From Gordonia sp. PDNC005 (GTDB lineage Bacteria > Actinomycetota > Actinomycetes > Mycobacteriales > Mycobacteriaceae), in contig NZ_CP070351.1 in assembly GCF_016919385.1 (NCBI RefSeq), positions 4,092,001-4,156,000 of the forward strand: a stretch of DNA of 64,000 nucleotides, written 5' to 3'. The position numbers and the translations under genes were made by a program. The notes beneath the pieces were generated by a model. It saw only the letters and a program-made list of their open reading frames with translations, had not been told where the DNA came from and did no database searches. This document shows, in pieces, positions 34,692 to 42,582 of the stretch (positions are counted from its first letter, which is position 1; the number at the start of each line of letters is the position of its first letter).

Positions 34692-36052
34692 CAGGCGCCC
34701 AGGAGGCTCTGACCGCAGACGCGGACCACGTTGCCGGTGACGGCGTTGCTGGCCGGGTTGGCGAAGTACGCAACGGTCTCGGCGACGTCGACGGTCTGAC
34801 CGCCCTGCTGCAGCGAGTTCATGCGGCGCCCGACCTCGCGGGTGGCGAGCGGGATGGCAGCGGTCATCGCGGTCTCGATGAAGCCCGGCGCGACGGCGTT
34901 GATGGTGATGCCCTTCTTGCCCAGGATCGGGGCGTAGGCGTCGACCAGACCGATGACGCCCGCCTTCGATGCGCCGTAGTTGGTCTGCCCACGGTTGCCC
35001 GCGATGCCTGCGATCGACGAGACGTCGACGACGGCGCCACCCTTGCGGAGTGCGTCGCGTTCGACGAGCTCGTTGACGAGGGTCTGCGGTGCGATCAGGT
35101 TGACGCCGATCACCGAGTTCCAACGGCCCGAGTCCATGTTGGCGAGCAGCTTGTCGCGGGTGATGCCCGCGTTGTTCACGATGATGTCGAGACCGCCGTG
35201 GCGTTCGAGGACGTGCTCGGCGACCTTCTGGCCCGCGTCCGCTGCGGTGACGTCGAGGGGGAGCGCGGTGCCGCCGACACGATTGGCGGTCTCGGACAGT
35301 GCCTCGCCTGCTGCGGGGATGTCGGCGCAGATGACGTGCGCGCCGTCGCGTGAGAGGACCTCGGCGATGGTGGCGCCGATACCGCGTGCGGCACCGGTGA
35401 CCAGGGCGACCTTGCCCTCGAGCGGCTTGTCCCAGTTCGCGACCTTGGCGCCGTTGGCGTCGCCGACGCGGATCACCTGGGCGTCGACGTACGTCGACTT
35501 GGCCGACAGCAGGAAGCGCAGTGTCGACTCGAGGCCGGACAGGCCGGTCTTGGCCTTCGGCGAGACGTAGACGAGCTGTGCGGTCGCGCCGTTGCGGAGT
35601 TCCTTGCCGAGTGAGCGGGTGAAGCCCTCGAGTGCGCGCTGAGCGATCTGCTCGTCGGGGCCCGCGGTGAGCTCGGGTGTGGTGCCGATGACCACGAAGC
35701 GCGCGGAGTTGCCAGCCGAACGCATGACGGGGGTGAAGAACTCGAAGAGCTGCTCGAGCTCGGCGGCCTTGGTGATGCCGGTCGCGTCGAAGACTGCGGC
35801 GCCGAGCTTGTCTGCGCTCCGGCCGCCGGTGTTGTTCTCGACGAGCGTGTAATCGTCACCGGCGGTGAGGATCTCGCGGATCGGTTCGACGAGGCGTCCC
35901 TGACCGCCGAGGAGCACGGGGCCGCCGAGTGCCGGTGCGGACGGCGAGTAGCGGCGGAGGTGCGGCGGCTGGGGGAGGCCGACGCGGCTGGCGATGAATC
36001 CGCCGGGGCCGGAGTTGACGAAAGACGAGTAGAGATCGGTGTTGCCTGCCAC
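34691..36052 (-). CDS. fabG4: High-molecular-weight 3-oxoacyl reductase FabG4
   Basis: A 453-residue SDR with an N-terminal degenerate Rossmann (flavodoxin-like) domain and a C-terminal catalytic domain, as in HMwFabG. GTG 36052 is preferred because AAGGAG lies six bases before it and the length then equals the M. tuberculosis FabG4. The catalytic half has [16 protein letters not shown] (cofactor loop), [36 protein letters not shown] (Ser, Tyr, Lys triad) and [11 protein letters not shown]. It reduces 3-oxoacyl-CoA or -ACP. It is divergent from fadA2 over a shared palindromic operator. Confidence 0.93.
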   Translation of the reverse strand: MAGNTDLYSSFVNSGPGGFIASRVGLPQPPHLRRYSPSAPALGGPVLLGGQGRLVEPIREILTAGDDYTLVENNTGGRSADKLGAAVFDATGITKAAELEQLFEFFTPVMRSAGNSARFVVIGTTPELTAGPDEQIAQRALEGFTRSLGKELRNGATAQLVYVSPKAKTGLSGLESTLRFLLSAKSTYVDAQVIRVGDANGAKVANWDKPLEGKVALVTGAARGIGATIAEVLSRDGAHVICADIPAAGEALSETANRVGGTALPLDVTAADAGQKVAEHVLERHGGLDIIVNNAGITRDKLLANMDSGRWNSVIGVNLIAPQTLVNELVERDALRKGGAVVDVSSIAGIAGNRGQTNYGASKAGVIGLVDAYAPILGKKGITINAVAPGFIETAMTAAIPLATREVGRRMNSLQQGGQTVDVAETVAYFANPASNAVTGNVVRVCGQSLLGA

Positions 36053-36178
36053 TGCGGGCTCCTTCAGTAGTCGAAGAGTCGATTCGAGGTATGCCGGTGA
36101 CGATAGGTGCGTCCGACCATTGTGTGCACCGGTCAGCACCTGTGACGTTCACCGCATACCATCGAGGTCGACATCGAA

Positions 36179-36194
36179 CTTACTCTGGAGTAAG
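36179..36194. promoter_or_regulatory. TTAC-N6-GTAA operator between fabG4 and fadA2
   Basis: CTTACTCTGGAGTAAG, a perfect palindrome with 7-base arms and a 2-base centre. It sits in the divergent promoter region, 41 bases before the chosen fadA2 start. The core matches the site at the tetR gene (31275-31288) and at fadE5 (58498-58511). Confidence 0.75.
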
Positions 36195-36234
36195 AATGAT
36201 GACAACAATGGTCCCCGAGTATTCAGGAGAACCC

Positions 36235-37542
36235 GTGGCATCGTTCACGCCCCGCAAGCCGGAAACCCGTCAGCTGCGTCCCGTCGCCATCGTCGGCGGC
36301 AACCGAATCCCGTTCGCTCGCCAGGACAAGGCATACGCGACCGTCAGCAACCAGGAGATGTTCACCGCGGCTCTGCAAGGTCTGGTGAGCCGTTTCAACC
36401 TGCAGGGTGAGCAGCTCGGCATGGTCGCGGGTGGTGCGGTGCTCAAGCATTCGCGCGACTTCAACCTGATCCGCGAGTCCGTCCTCGGCTCGGGCCTCTC
36501 CCCGTACACGCCCGCCTTCGACCTCCAGCAGGCGTGCGGAACCGGACTCCAGGCGATCGCGGCCGTGGCCGACGGCATCGCCTCGGGTCGCTACGACGTC
36601 GCGGTCGGCGGCGGCGTCGACACCACTTCCGACGCCCCGATCGGCGTGTCCGAGGATATGCGTCGCCAGATGCTCGAAGTGAACCGCGCCAAGAGCACCC
36701 CGGATCGCATCAAGGCCGCACTCGGCCTCGTCGCGAAGCTCGGCATCGAGATCCCCCGCAACGGCGAGCCCCGGACCGGCATGTCGATGGGCGAGCACGC
36801 CGCCATCACGGCCAAGGAGTTCGGCATCAGCCGCGCCGACCAGGACGAATTGGCGGCCGCCAGCCATCAGAAGATGGCCGCAGCCTACGACCGCGGCTTC
36901 TTCGACGACCTGATCACCCCGTTCCACGGACTCACCCGCGATGAGAATCTCCGTCCCGGCTCGACCGTCGAGAAGCTCGCCACCCTCAAGCCCGCGTTCG
37001 GCGTGAGCCTCGGCGACGCGACCATGACCGCAGGCAACTCGACGCCGCTCACCGACGGCGCGTCGACCGTCCTGCTCGCCAGTGACGAGTGGGCCGCGGA
37101 GAAGAAGCTTCCGGTGCTCGCCTACCTGGTCGACACCGAGACCGCGGCCGTCGATTACGTGAACGGCCCGGACGGCCTGCTCATGGCGCCGACGTACGCC
37201 GTTCCGCGTCTGCTCGAGCGCAACGGCCTCACTCTGCAGGACTTCGACTTCTACGAGATCCACGAGGCGTTCGCCTCGGTCGTGCTGTGCACACTGCAGG
37301 CCTGGGAGTCGGACGAGTACTGCCGCGAGCGCCTCGGCCTCGACAAGGCACTCGGCTCGATCGACCGCAGCAAGCTCAACGTGAACGGCTCGTCGTTGGC
37401 CGCGGGCCACCCGTTCGCAGCCACCGGCGGACGCATCATCGCGCAGGCCGCGAAGCAGATCAAGGAGAACGGCGGCGGTCGTGCCCTCGTCTCCATCTGC
37501 GCCGCCGGCGGCCAGGGCGTCACCGCGATCGTCGAAGGCTGA
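36235..37542 (+). CDS. fadA2: Acetyl-CoA acyltransferase (thiolase) FadA2
   Basis: A 435-residue thiolase. GTG 36235 is chosen for its AGGAG site; ATG 36196 would place the start inside the operator. Catalytic residues are visible: the nucleophile Cys in DLQQACGTGLQAI, His in FYEIHEAFASV, and Cys/Gly in SICAAGGQG. NVNGSSLAAGHPFAATGGRI is the substrate-loop signature. It cleaves 3-oxoacyl-CoA in beta-oxidation or makes the reverse bond. Its divergent partner genes fabG4 and htdX supply reduction and dehydration steps. Confidence 0.95.
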   Translation: MASFTPRKPETRQLRPVAIVGGNRIPFARQDKAYATVSNQEMFTAALQGLVSRFNLQGEQLGMVAGGAVLKHSRDFNLIRESVLGSGLSPYTPAFDLQQACGTGLQAIAAVADGIASGRYDVAVGGGVDTTSDAPIGVSEDMRRQMLEVNRAKSTPDRIKAALGLVAKLGIEIPRNGEPRTGMSMGEHAAITAKEFGISRADQDELAAASHQKMAAAYDRGFFDDLITPFHGLTRDENLRPGSTVEKLATLKPAFGVSLGDATMTAGNSTPLTDGASTVLLASDEWAAEKKLPVLAYLVDTETAAVDYVNGPDGLLMAPTYAVPRLLERNGLTLQDFDFYEIHEAFASVVLCTLQAWESDEYCRERLGLDKALGSIDRSKLNVNGSSLAAGHPFAATGGRIIAQAAKQIKENGGGRALVSICAAGGQGVTAIVEG

Positions 37543-37554
37543 CGTTCGCCGCAC

Positions 37555-37596
37555 AGGCCTCGGGCACTCGTGCAAACGAGCGGTCCGGGGCCTTTT
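37555..37596 (+). terminator. Terminator after fadA2
   Basis: A hairpin made of AGGCCTCGG and CCGGGGCCT (one G-U pair) with an inner CTCGT/ACGAG stem and a TTTT tail, starting 13 bases after the fadA2 stop. Confidence 0.75.
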
Positions 37597-37646
37597 GCGT
37601 GCCAACCGGAAAGTTCTTCGCCGACGATGTAACGCTGCGGTCACCT

Positions 37647-37710
37647 GGAGCTATAGACCAGATAGCTCCGGCTGAACCGCCAGACCCCCGACCCGGCGGT
37701 TCAGCCGGAG
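37647..37710 (+). promoter_or_regulatory. Two mutually exclusive hairpins, attenuator-like leader
   Basis: Hairpin 1 pairs GGAGCTAT (37647-37654) with ATAGCTCC (37662-37669). Hairpin 2 pairs CTCCGGCTGAACCGCC (37666-37681) with its perfect complement at 37695-37710. They share bases 37666-37669, so only one can form fully. Hairpin 2 has a 16-base stem and is followed by TTCTG, so it resembles a terminator placed 39 bases before the VanW-type gene. Confidence 0.5.
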
Positions 37711-37749
37711 TTCTGTGTTCTCACCGGGGGAGAGCCATGCCCTAGGATC

Positions 37750-39447
37750 GTGACTGTTGTGAGTTCATCGATGAAGCGTCGTGTCGGCGCGTGGGGATGG
37801 GTCGCGCGAGGACTCCTCGCCGCGATCATGCTGACAGCTCTCGTCTTCGCATTCGACTACGCCCTCGGTCACGGCAAAACCGCCCGCGGTGTGCAGATCG
37901 CGGAGTTCGATCTCGGTGGCAAGTCGGACGACCAGGCGCGGGCAATCCTCCAGCAGATCTCCGTCGTCGCGCACGGACCGATCACAGTGCGCACCGACTC
38001 GGGTTCGGCCGCGATCGATCCCGCCGAACTCGGTGCGGCATTCGACGTCGAGGGCACACTCGCGAGGCTCAAAGAGCAGCCCGCGAATCCGTTCACCAGG
38101 CTCGCCGCGCTTTTCGGGGCGCACCGCGATGTGGCGCCTGTCGTCGACATCAACCGTGCGTCGTTCGACAAGGCGCTCGACGCCCGACGGTCCACCCTTG
38201 AGAAGGCCGCGGTCGAAGGCGGTGTCCACTTCGACGGCTTGCGTCCGGTCGCCGACTATCCGGCCACTGGAATGCGCATCGATCGAGACGCCGGAGTGAT
38301 CGCGGTCGGCGAACACTGGCTGGAGGGCGGCCCGCTTGATCTCGCGATGGAGCCGTTCTCCCCGACCGTCGGCCGGGCCACCGTCGACGCCACTGTCGCC
38401 GATGTCGCGCCGCAGGTCACAGCGTCGCCGCTCCGGCTCAAGGGGCGGGGGCGCGACATCGTCCTGACGCCCCGAGAGCTCGGGGCGCTCGTCACGTTCG
38501 TCGCCGACGGCAAGGGCGGCCTCGTCCCACACGTGAAGGCGGCAGATGCGAAGAAGTCGCTGTCTGCTCGTACCGATCGCACCGAGAGCGAACCCGTCAG
38601 TGCAACCTTCCGACTGGTCGGCGGTTCACCCAAGGTGGTGCCGTCCGTCGAGGGTGCGAAGGTGGACTGGGACAAGACCGCCGAGGCGATCGCGGCGGCG
38701 GCCGTCGCGGACGACCGGTCGATCGACGTCGAATACACGGTCTCCAAGCCGAAACTCACCACGTCGGCGGCCAAACGACTCGGAGTCACCGAGGTGGTCT
38801 CCGAGTTCACCACCGGCGGTTTCAGTGGTCCGTCGGGCGAGAACATCCGCATCGTGGCGGACAAGGTCGACGGCGCCGTCGTCCTTCCCGGTAAGACGTT
38901 CTCCCTCAACGGGTACACCGGTCCGCGCGGTGCCGCGCAGGGGTACGTCGAGTCGGGGATCATCGATCACGGCAGGCCGTCCACGGCGGTCGGCGGCGGT
39001 ATCTCGCAGTTCGCGACGACGCTCTACAACGCCGCGTACTTCGCCGGCCTGCAGGATGTGGACCACACCGAGCACGCCTACTACATCTCGCGATACCCGG
39101 AGGCTCGCGAAGCGACAGTCTTCGAGGGGCTCATCGACCTCAAATTCAAGAATGACACCAAGCACGGAGTCTTCATTGAGACGCAGTGGTCGTCGTCGAG
39201 CGTGACCGTCCGGCTCTGGAGCACCAAGACCCGCGATGTCGAGTCGATCACCGGTGACCGCACGCTGCCGACGTCGCCCGAGACGGTCACCGTTCCGCGC
39301 GGCGACGACTGCATCGCCAGCAGTGGGCTCCCCGGCTTCACAGCGTCGGACACGCGCGTGATCCGCGATCACCGCACCGGCCGTGAGATCAACCGACACA
39401 CGCGGACCGTCCGATACGCGCCGGAGCCCGTCGTCCGCTGTCGTTGA
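37750..39447 (+). CDS. VanW/YoaR-type peptidoglycan-associated protein
   Basis: A 565-residue protein from GTG 37750 (GTG 37759 is possible). A single N-terminal helix (about residues 18-38) anchors it in the membrane. Two YoaR-like putative peptidoglycan-binding repeats (about residues 60-340) follow, then a C-terminal VanW domain containing PGKTFSLNGYTGPRGAAQGY and VGGGISQFATTLYNAAYFAGL. VanW proteins are linked to cell-wall modification, with no proven reaction. It stands alone behind the hairpin pair described above. Confidence 0.85.
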   Translation: MTVVSSSMKRRVGAWGWVARGLLAAIMLTALVFAFDYALGHGKTARGVQIAEFDLGGKSDDQARAILQQISVVAHGPITVRTDSGSAAIDPAELGAAFDVEGTLARLKEQPANPFTRLAALFGAHRDVAPVVDINRASFDKALDARRSTLEKAAVEGGVHFDGLRPVADYPATGMRIDRDAGVIAVGEHWLEGGPLDLAMEPFSPTVGRATVDATVADVAPQVTASPLRLKGRGRDIVLTPRELGALVTFVADGKGGLVPHVKAADAKKSLSARTDRTESEPVSATFRLVGGSPKVVPSVEGAKVDWDKTAEAIAAAAVADDRSIDVEYTVSKPKLTTSAAKRLGVTEVVSEFTTGGFSGPSGENIRIVADKVDGAVVLPGKTFSLNGYTGPRGAAQGYVESGIIDHGRPSTAVGGGISQFATTLYNAAYFAGLQDVDHTEHAYYISRYPEAREATVFEGLIDLKFKNDTKHGVFIETQWSSSSVTVRLWSTKTRDVESITGDRTLPTSPETVTVPRGDDCIASSGLPGFTASDTRVIRDHRTGREINRHTRTVRYAPEPVVRCR

Positions 39448-39449
39448 TC

Positions 39450-39467
39450 TGTGGAACGTGTTCCACA
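39450..39467. promoter_or_regulatory. KstR-like operator
   Basis: TGTGGAACGTGTTCCACA has two 8-base arms around GT and fits the published KstR pattern TNNAACNNGTTNNA. It ends 43 bases before the SDR start and about 30 bases before a TATGCT box. Confidence 0.65.
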
Positions 39468-39510
39468 CCCGGACTGTGGGTGGGGTCACCGATTGGTTAT
39501 GCTCGCGAAC

Positions 39511-40287
39511 ATGGACATCACTGGAGCAAGTGCAATCGTTACCGGCGGCGCGTCGGGTATCGGCGCGGCAGCTGCCCGTCGTCTCGCGAACCGCGGCGCC
39601 AAGGTCGTCATCGCCGACCTCAAGGCTGAAGACGGCGAGGCCCTGGCGGCCGAGATCGGCGGCGCGTTCGTCAACGTCGACGTCACCAACACCGAGCAGA
39701 TCGAGGCGGCCATCGCCAAGGCTCTTGAGCTCGGCCCGCTGAAGGCCGTCGTCAACTCGGCCGGTGTCGGCTGGGCGCAGCGCACCATCGGCAAGGACGG
39801 CGAGTACTCGTCGGCACACGACCTCGATCTGTACAAGAAGGTCATCGGCATCAACCTCATCGGCACCTTCGACGTCGTGCGGCTCACCGCCACCGCGATG
39901 AGCCGCAACGAGGCCGGCCCGTCGAACGAGCGCGGCGCCATCGTCAACCTCGCGTCGGTCGCCGCCTTCGACGGCCAGATCGGCCAGGCCGCCTACTCGT
40001 CGTCGAAGGGCGGCGTCGTCGGCATGACCCTGCCCGTCGCCCGTGACCTGTCGGCTGTCGGCATCCGCTTGAACACCATCGCCCCCGGCCTGATCGACAC
40101 CCCGATCTACGGCACCGGCGAGGCGTCGGAGGCCTTCAAGGCGAAGCTCGGTGAGAGCGTCCTCTTCCCGAAGCGCCTCGGCGTGCCGGACGAGCTGGCC
40201 TCGATGGTCGAAGAGCTCATCACCAACTCGTACATGAACGCCGAGGTCGTCCGCGTCGACGGCGGCATCCGGATGCCCCCGAAGTAG
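39511..40287 (+). CDS. Short-chain dehydrogenase, 3-hydroxyacyl-CoA dehydrogenase/17beta-HSD10-like
   Basis: A 258-residue SDR. ATG 39511 gives the usual MDITGASAIVTGGASGIGAA N-terminus with the NAD-binding glycine loop. There is no ribosome-binding site and a TATGCT box at 39498-39503 lies seven bases upstream, so the mRNA is probably leaderless. NSAGVG and SVAAFDGQIGQAAYSSSKGG supply the catalytic Ser, Tyr and Lys. It resembles Rv1144 and human HSD17B10. The KstR-like site suggests a role in the beta-oxidation of sterol side chains or rings. Confidence 0.88.
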   Translation: MDITGASAIVTGGASGIGAAAARRLANRGAKVVIADLKAEDGEALAAEIGGAFVNVDVTNTEQIEAAIAKALELGPLKAVVNSAGVGWAQRTIGKDGEYSSAHDLDLYKKVIGINLIGTFDVVRLTATAMSRNEAGPSNERGAIVNLASVAAFDGQIGQAAYSSSKGGVVGMTLPVARDLSAVGIRLNTIAPGLIDTPIYGTGEASEAFKAKLGESVLFPKRLGVPDELASMVEELITNSYMNAEVVRVDGGIRMPPK

Positions 40288-40320
40288 GTCGGCCTCTCCG
40301 CTCGTCAAGCGAAGTCGTGA

Positions 40321-40372
40321 ACACCGTCCGCCAGTCGCGCCCACTCAAGCGGGTGCAACTGGCGGACGGTGT
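40321..40372. terminator. Terminator between convergent genes
   Basis: A perfect 15-base stem (ACACCGTCCGCCAGT at 40321-40335 with its complement at 40358-40372), loop with a small inner pairing, and TTTT at 40373-40377. It lies between the SDR and the convergent gene ending at 40393. Confidence 0.85.
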
Positions 40373-40392
40373 GTTTTCCAAGCCGGTCGGAG

Positions 40393-41037
40393 CTACCGAA
40401 TCGGGGGCAGTCCGGCGAGGTGTGCGCGATCGTGCCAGCCCGGGGGTATCCAGCCGCGCGTCATGAACTGGGGGTGACGGGGATGGCGGGCTCTGGCCCA
40501 CACGGTGAACGCGAGTTCAGCCCAATCCGACTCGAGGATCCAGGTGATCGGTCCGTGCGCAGACCTCCCGCTGAACTGTGCCTGGCGAGGGGCGACGAGC
40601 GTCATGGAATCGATCGAATCGTAGGTCCATGTGTAGTACTGCGACGGCACTGAGAAATGCAGCGTAGACGTGCTGATCCAGAGTTGCCCGGCGTCTATCT
40701 GTCGCCACTGAGGCTGGGCTAGAGCGGCGGCCTCGCGTCGACGACGGCTGTTGCCTGCGGCTTGCGCAAGTGCGAATCCCCCGGCTATGGCGAGACCAAC
40801 ACCTCCCGTGCCGAAGACGAATCCGCTCTGGTGGACATAGGTTCCGTTTCCGGCGCTCTCGAAGTTGAGGAGTCGGAACGTTCCGTCCGCGAGCACGGTC
40901 CCGCTATCGGCGACCGGGAACGGCGTGAGAAGGTTCGGCAGTTCGGCAGCCCTGCCGGAGTCGATCAGAGAATTGATCTGCGTCGTATGCCAGATGGCGA
41001 TGTCGTGCTGCGGAAGGCGTGAGTGATGAGGTTGCAT
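40393..41037 (-). CDS. Hypothetical protein with one membrane helix
   Basis: A 214-residue protein starting at ATG 41037 with AAGGAAG six bases upstream. A histidine-rich start (QPHHSRLPQHDIAIWHTTQ) precedes a region with ADGTFRLLNFESAGNG. A helix near residues 72-93 (FGTGGVGLAIAGGFALAQAAG) is followed by a basic stretch SRRRREA. The C-terminal part (WISTSTLHFSVPSQYYTWTYDSID) looks like a beta-rich PH-like fold, as in proteins that test membrane-linked ligands. Not recognised further. It follows the OGG-fold gene on the same strand after 67 bases and may be co-transcribed with it. Confidence 0.6.
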   Translation of the reverse strand: MQPHHSRLPQHDIAIWHTTQINSLIDSGRAAELPNLLTPFPVADSGTVLADGTFRLLNFESAGNGTYVHQSGFVFGTGGVGLAIAGGFALAQAAGNSRRRREAAALAQPQWRQIDAGQLWISTSTLHFSVPSQYYTWTYDSIDSMTLVAPRQAQFSGRSAHGPITWILESDWAELAFTVWARARHPRHPQFMTRGWIPPGWHDRAHLAGLPPIR

Positions 41038-41104
41038 GACTTCCTTTGGGACGTGAAGAACTCCGACTGCTACTCGTGTGTCGACCGCTGACGGTCTGGG
41101 TCGT

Positions 41105-41788
41105 TCAGCCGCGCCCGGTGGCGAGGGCGAAGATCTCCTTCTCAACCTGGACAGGGGAACGATCGTAGGCGATTCCCCAGACGGTCAGGGTCTCGATGTA
41201 CATCGCGTAGTCCTCCGTTCGTCGGTTGCCGAGTGAAAGCCCGGTCTCGTTTCGGATCCAGTCCCTGACTTGTCTGTCGAGAATGGGTGAGGCGTTCGGT
41301 GCATCCGGATTCTCGCCCGCGGAGGCAAAGTACAGCCATTTCGTGAAGAATGCGCTGCCGAGATGCTTGATCTTGCCTTCGTTATTCATGTACCGAAATC
41401 CTTCGAGCGGACCGTCGTTTCGAACCTTTAGGGCAGAAATGCGGAGGAGTCCTTCGACGTCGACGCGGATCGGGGCGTCACGGGTTCCTGACTTGAGTCC
41501 CGTGAGGCTCCGTCGCACGCGAACGGGGCCGAAGCCGGTGGTCCCGTGTCCCCAGATCATCGCAGCGATGAAGGCCGGAAGGATCTCACCCTCAGTGATG
41601 CCCCGGTTGACGACTTCCAGAGTCGACGTGCGGTCGACTTTCTCAGGCAGCGCGTCGAGTAGTTCGGCAGCACCCGGGACGTCGTGCAACATCGATCTCC
41701 ACGCCTGACGCTTCCACGCGAACGGAAGTTGGGGCTGTGCGGGTGCCACCAGCTGGTTGGCCAGCGCTGGAGGAACTGTCAGGTCCAT
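41105..41788 (-). CDS. 8-oxoguanine glycosylase (OGG)-fold protein
   Basis: A 227-residue protein. MIWGHGTTGFGPVRVRRSLT, then KIKHLGSAFFTKWLYFAS, then SPILDRQVRDWI match actinobacterial proteins annotated as OGG-fold. The G-x-x-F-F-T-K helix-hairpin-like segment and the ILD-x-x-V aspartate line up with the HhH-GPD lysine/aspartate region. It may act on modified DNA, but the catalytic lysine assignment is uncertain. It lies upstream of a membrane protein and apart from housekeeping repair genes, so a defence or mobile-element role is possible. Confidence 0.6.
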   Translation of the reverse strand: MDLTVPPALANQLVAPAQPQLPFAWKRQAWRSMLHDVPGAAELLDALPEKVDRTSTLEVVNRGITEGEILPAFIAAMIWGHGTTGFGPVRVRRSLTGLKSGTRDAPIRVDVEGLLRISALKVRNDGPLEGFRYMNNEGKIKHLGSAFFTKWLYFASAGENPDAPNASPILDRQVRDWIRNETGLSLGNRRTEDYAMYIETLTVWGIAYDRSPVQVEKEIFALATGRG

Positions 41789-41867
41789 TGAACTTCCGAT
41801 CTGGTAGACGTCGCGTTTCGGTGTTTCGGCAGAGGCGCGTGAGACATTACCTCTGCGCGAGAGCGGC

Positions 41868-41901
41868 GAATAGGGGTCTGTCGAATGACAGACCCCTATT
41901 C
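41868..41901. repeat. 34-base perfect palindrome between divergent genes
   Basis: Arms GAATAGGGGTCTGTC (41868-41882) and its complement (41887-41901) with a GAAT centre. There is no T-run on either side. It lies upstream of both flanking genes, so it is unlikely to be a simple terminator. Confidence 0.75.
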
Positions 41902-41994
41902 GGAGGCGACGCGGACGGAGTGCTGGGTGTGAACAGGCGACGACAGTGCGCTCAATTCCGTTTGAGCCGACCGCCGGGTCGATAGTCTTGCGTC

Positions 41995-42507
41995 ATGCGG
42001 AATCTCGTGTTGTCGGTGATCGGTGACGATCGTCCAGGTCTGGTGTCGGCGCTCTCGGATGCAGTCGCGTCCAATGGCGGTAACTGGGAGCGGAGCCAGC
42101 TGGCTCAGCTCGCCGGAAAGTTCGCAGGCATCGTTGTGGTGGCCGTTCCCGCTGATCAGGCTGACGGCTTGGTCGCCGCAGTCACCGGTCTCGAGGGGCT
42201 TCTCGAGGTGGCGGTTCACTCGGGCGACGGCGCGACGTCGCGTGAAGGCGAGTGGACCGGCCTGACGATCGGCGTCCTCGGCAACGACCGGACCGGAATC
42301 GTGCAAGAACTGTCCGCCGCACTCGGCGCGAGCGGAGTGACCATTGAGAACCTGACCACCGGTACCCGCGAGGCGCCGATGGCAGGCGGGATGCTCTTCG
42401 AGGCCGAACTCCACGTGATGGTGCCGCCGAGCGTGGATCTCGACGCCGTTCGCGCCGATCTCGAACGGATCGCTGCCGAGCTCCTCGTCGACCTGAACCT
42501 GGACTGA
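41995..42507 (+). CDS. Double-ACT-domain protein, GcvR-like
   Basis: A 170-residue protein with two ACT domains: LVLSVIGDDRPGLVSALSDAV (residues 4-24) and LTIGVLGNDRTGIVQELSAAL (about residues 90-110). Both show the D-R-x-G-I/L-V ligand-binding turn. This is the layout of the glycine-cleavage repressor GcvR, which senses amino acids without binding DNA. No gcv genes are nearby, so the regulated partner is unknown. It ends before a strong terminator. Confidence 0.85.
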   Translation: MRNLVLSVIGDDRPGLVSALSDAVASNGGNWERSQLAQLAGKFAGIVVVAVPADQADGLVAAVTGLEGLLEVAVHSGDGATSREGEWTGLTIGVLGNDRTGIVQELSAALGASGVTIENLTTGTREAPMAGGMLFEAELHVMVPPSVDLDAVRADLERIAAELLVDLNLD

Positions 42508-42521
42508 TCGACCTCATCTGA

Positions 42522-42574
42522 ACAACTTCGGCACTCTCCACCGCGCATAGCGCGGCAGAGAGTGCCGAAGTTGT
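42522..42574. terminator. Bidirectional terminator
   Basis: A perfect 17-base stem (ACAACTTCGGCACTCTC at 42522-42538 with its complement at 42558-42574) with an inner CCGCG/CGCGG pairing, between the convergent ACT-domain and MFS genes. Confidence 0.88.
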
Positions 42575-42582
42575 CGCGAGTG

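Noticed and set aside
41868..41901. Calling the 34-base palindrome an intrinsic terminator
   Set aside because: It lies upstream of both flanking genes and lacks a T-run.
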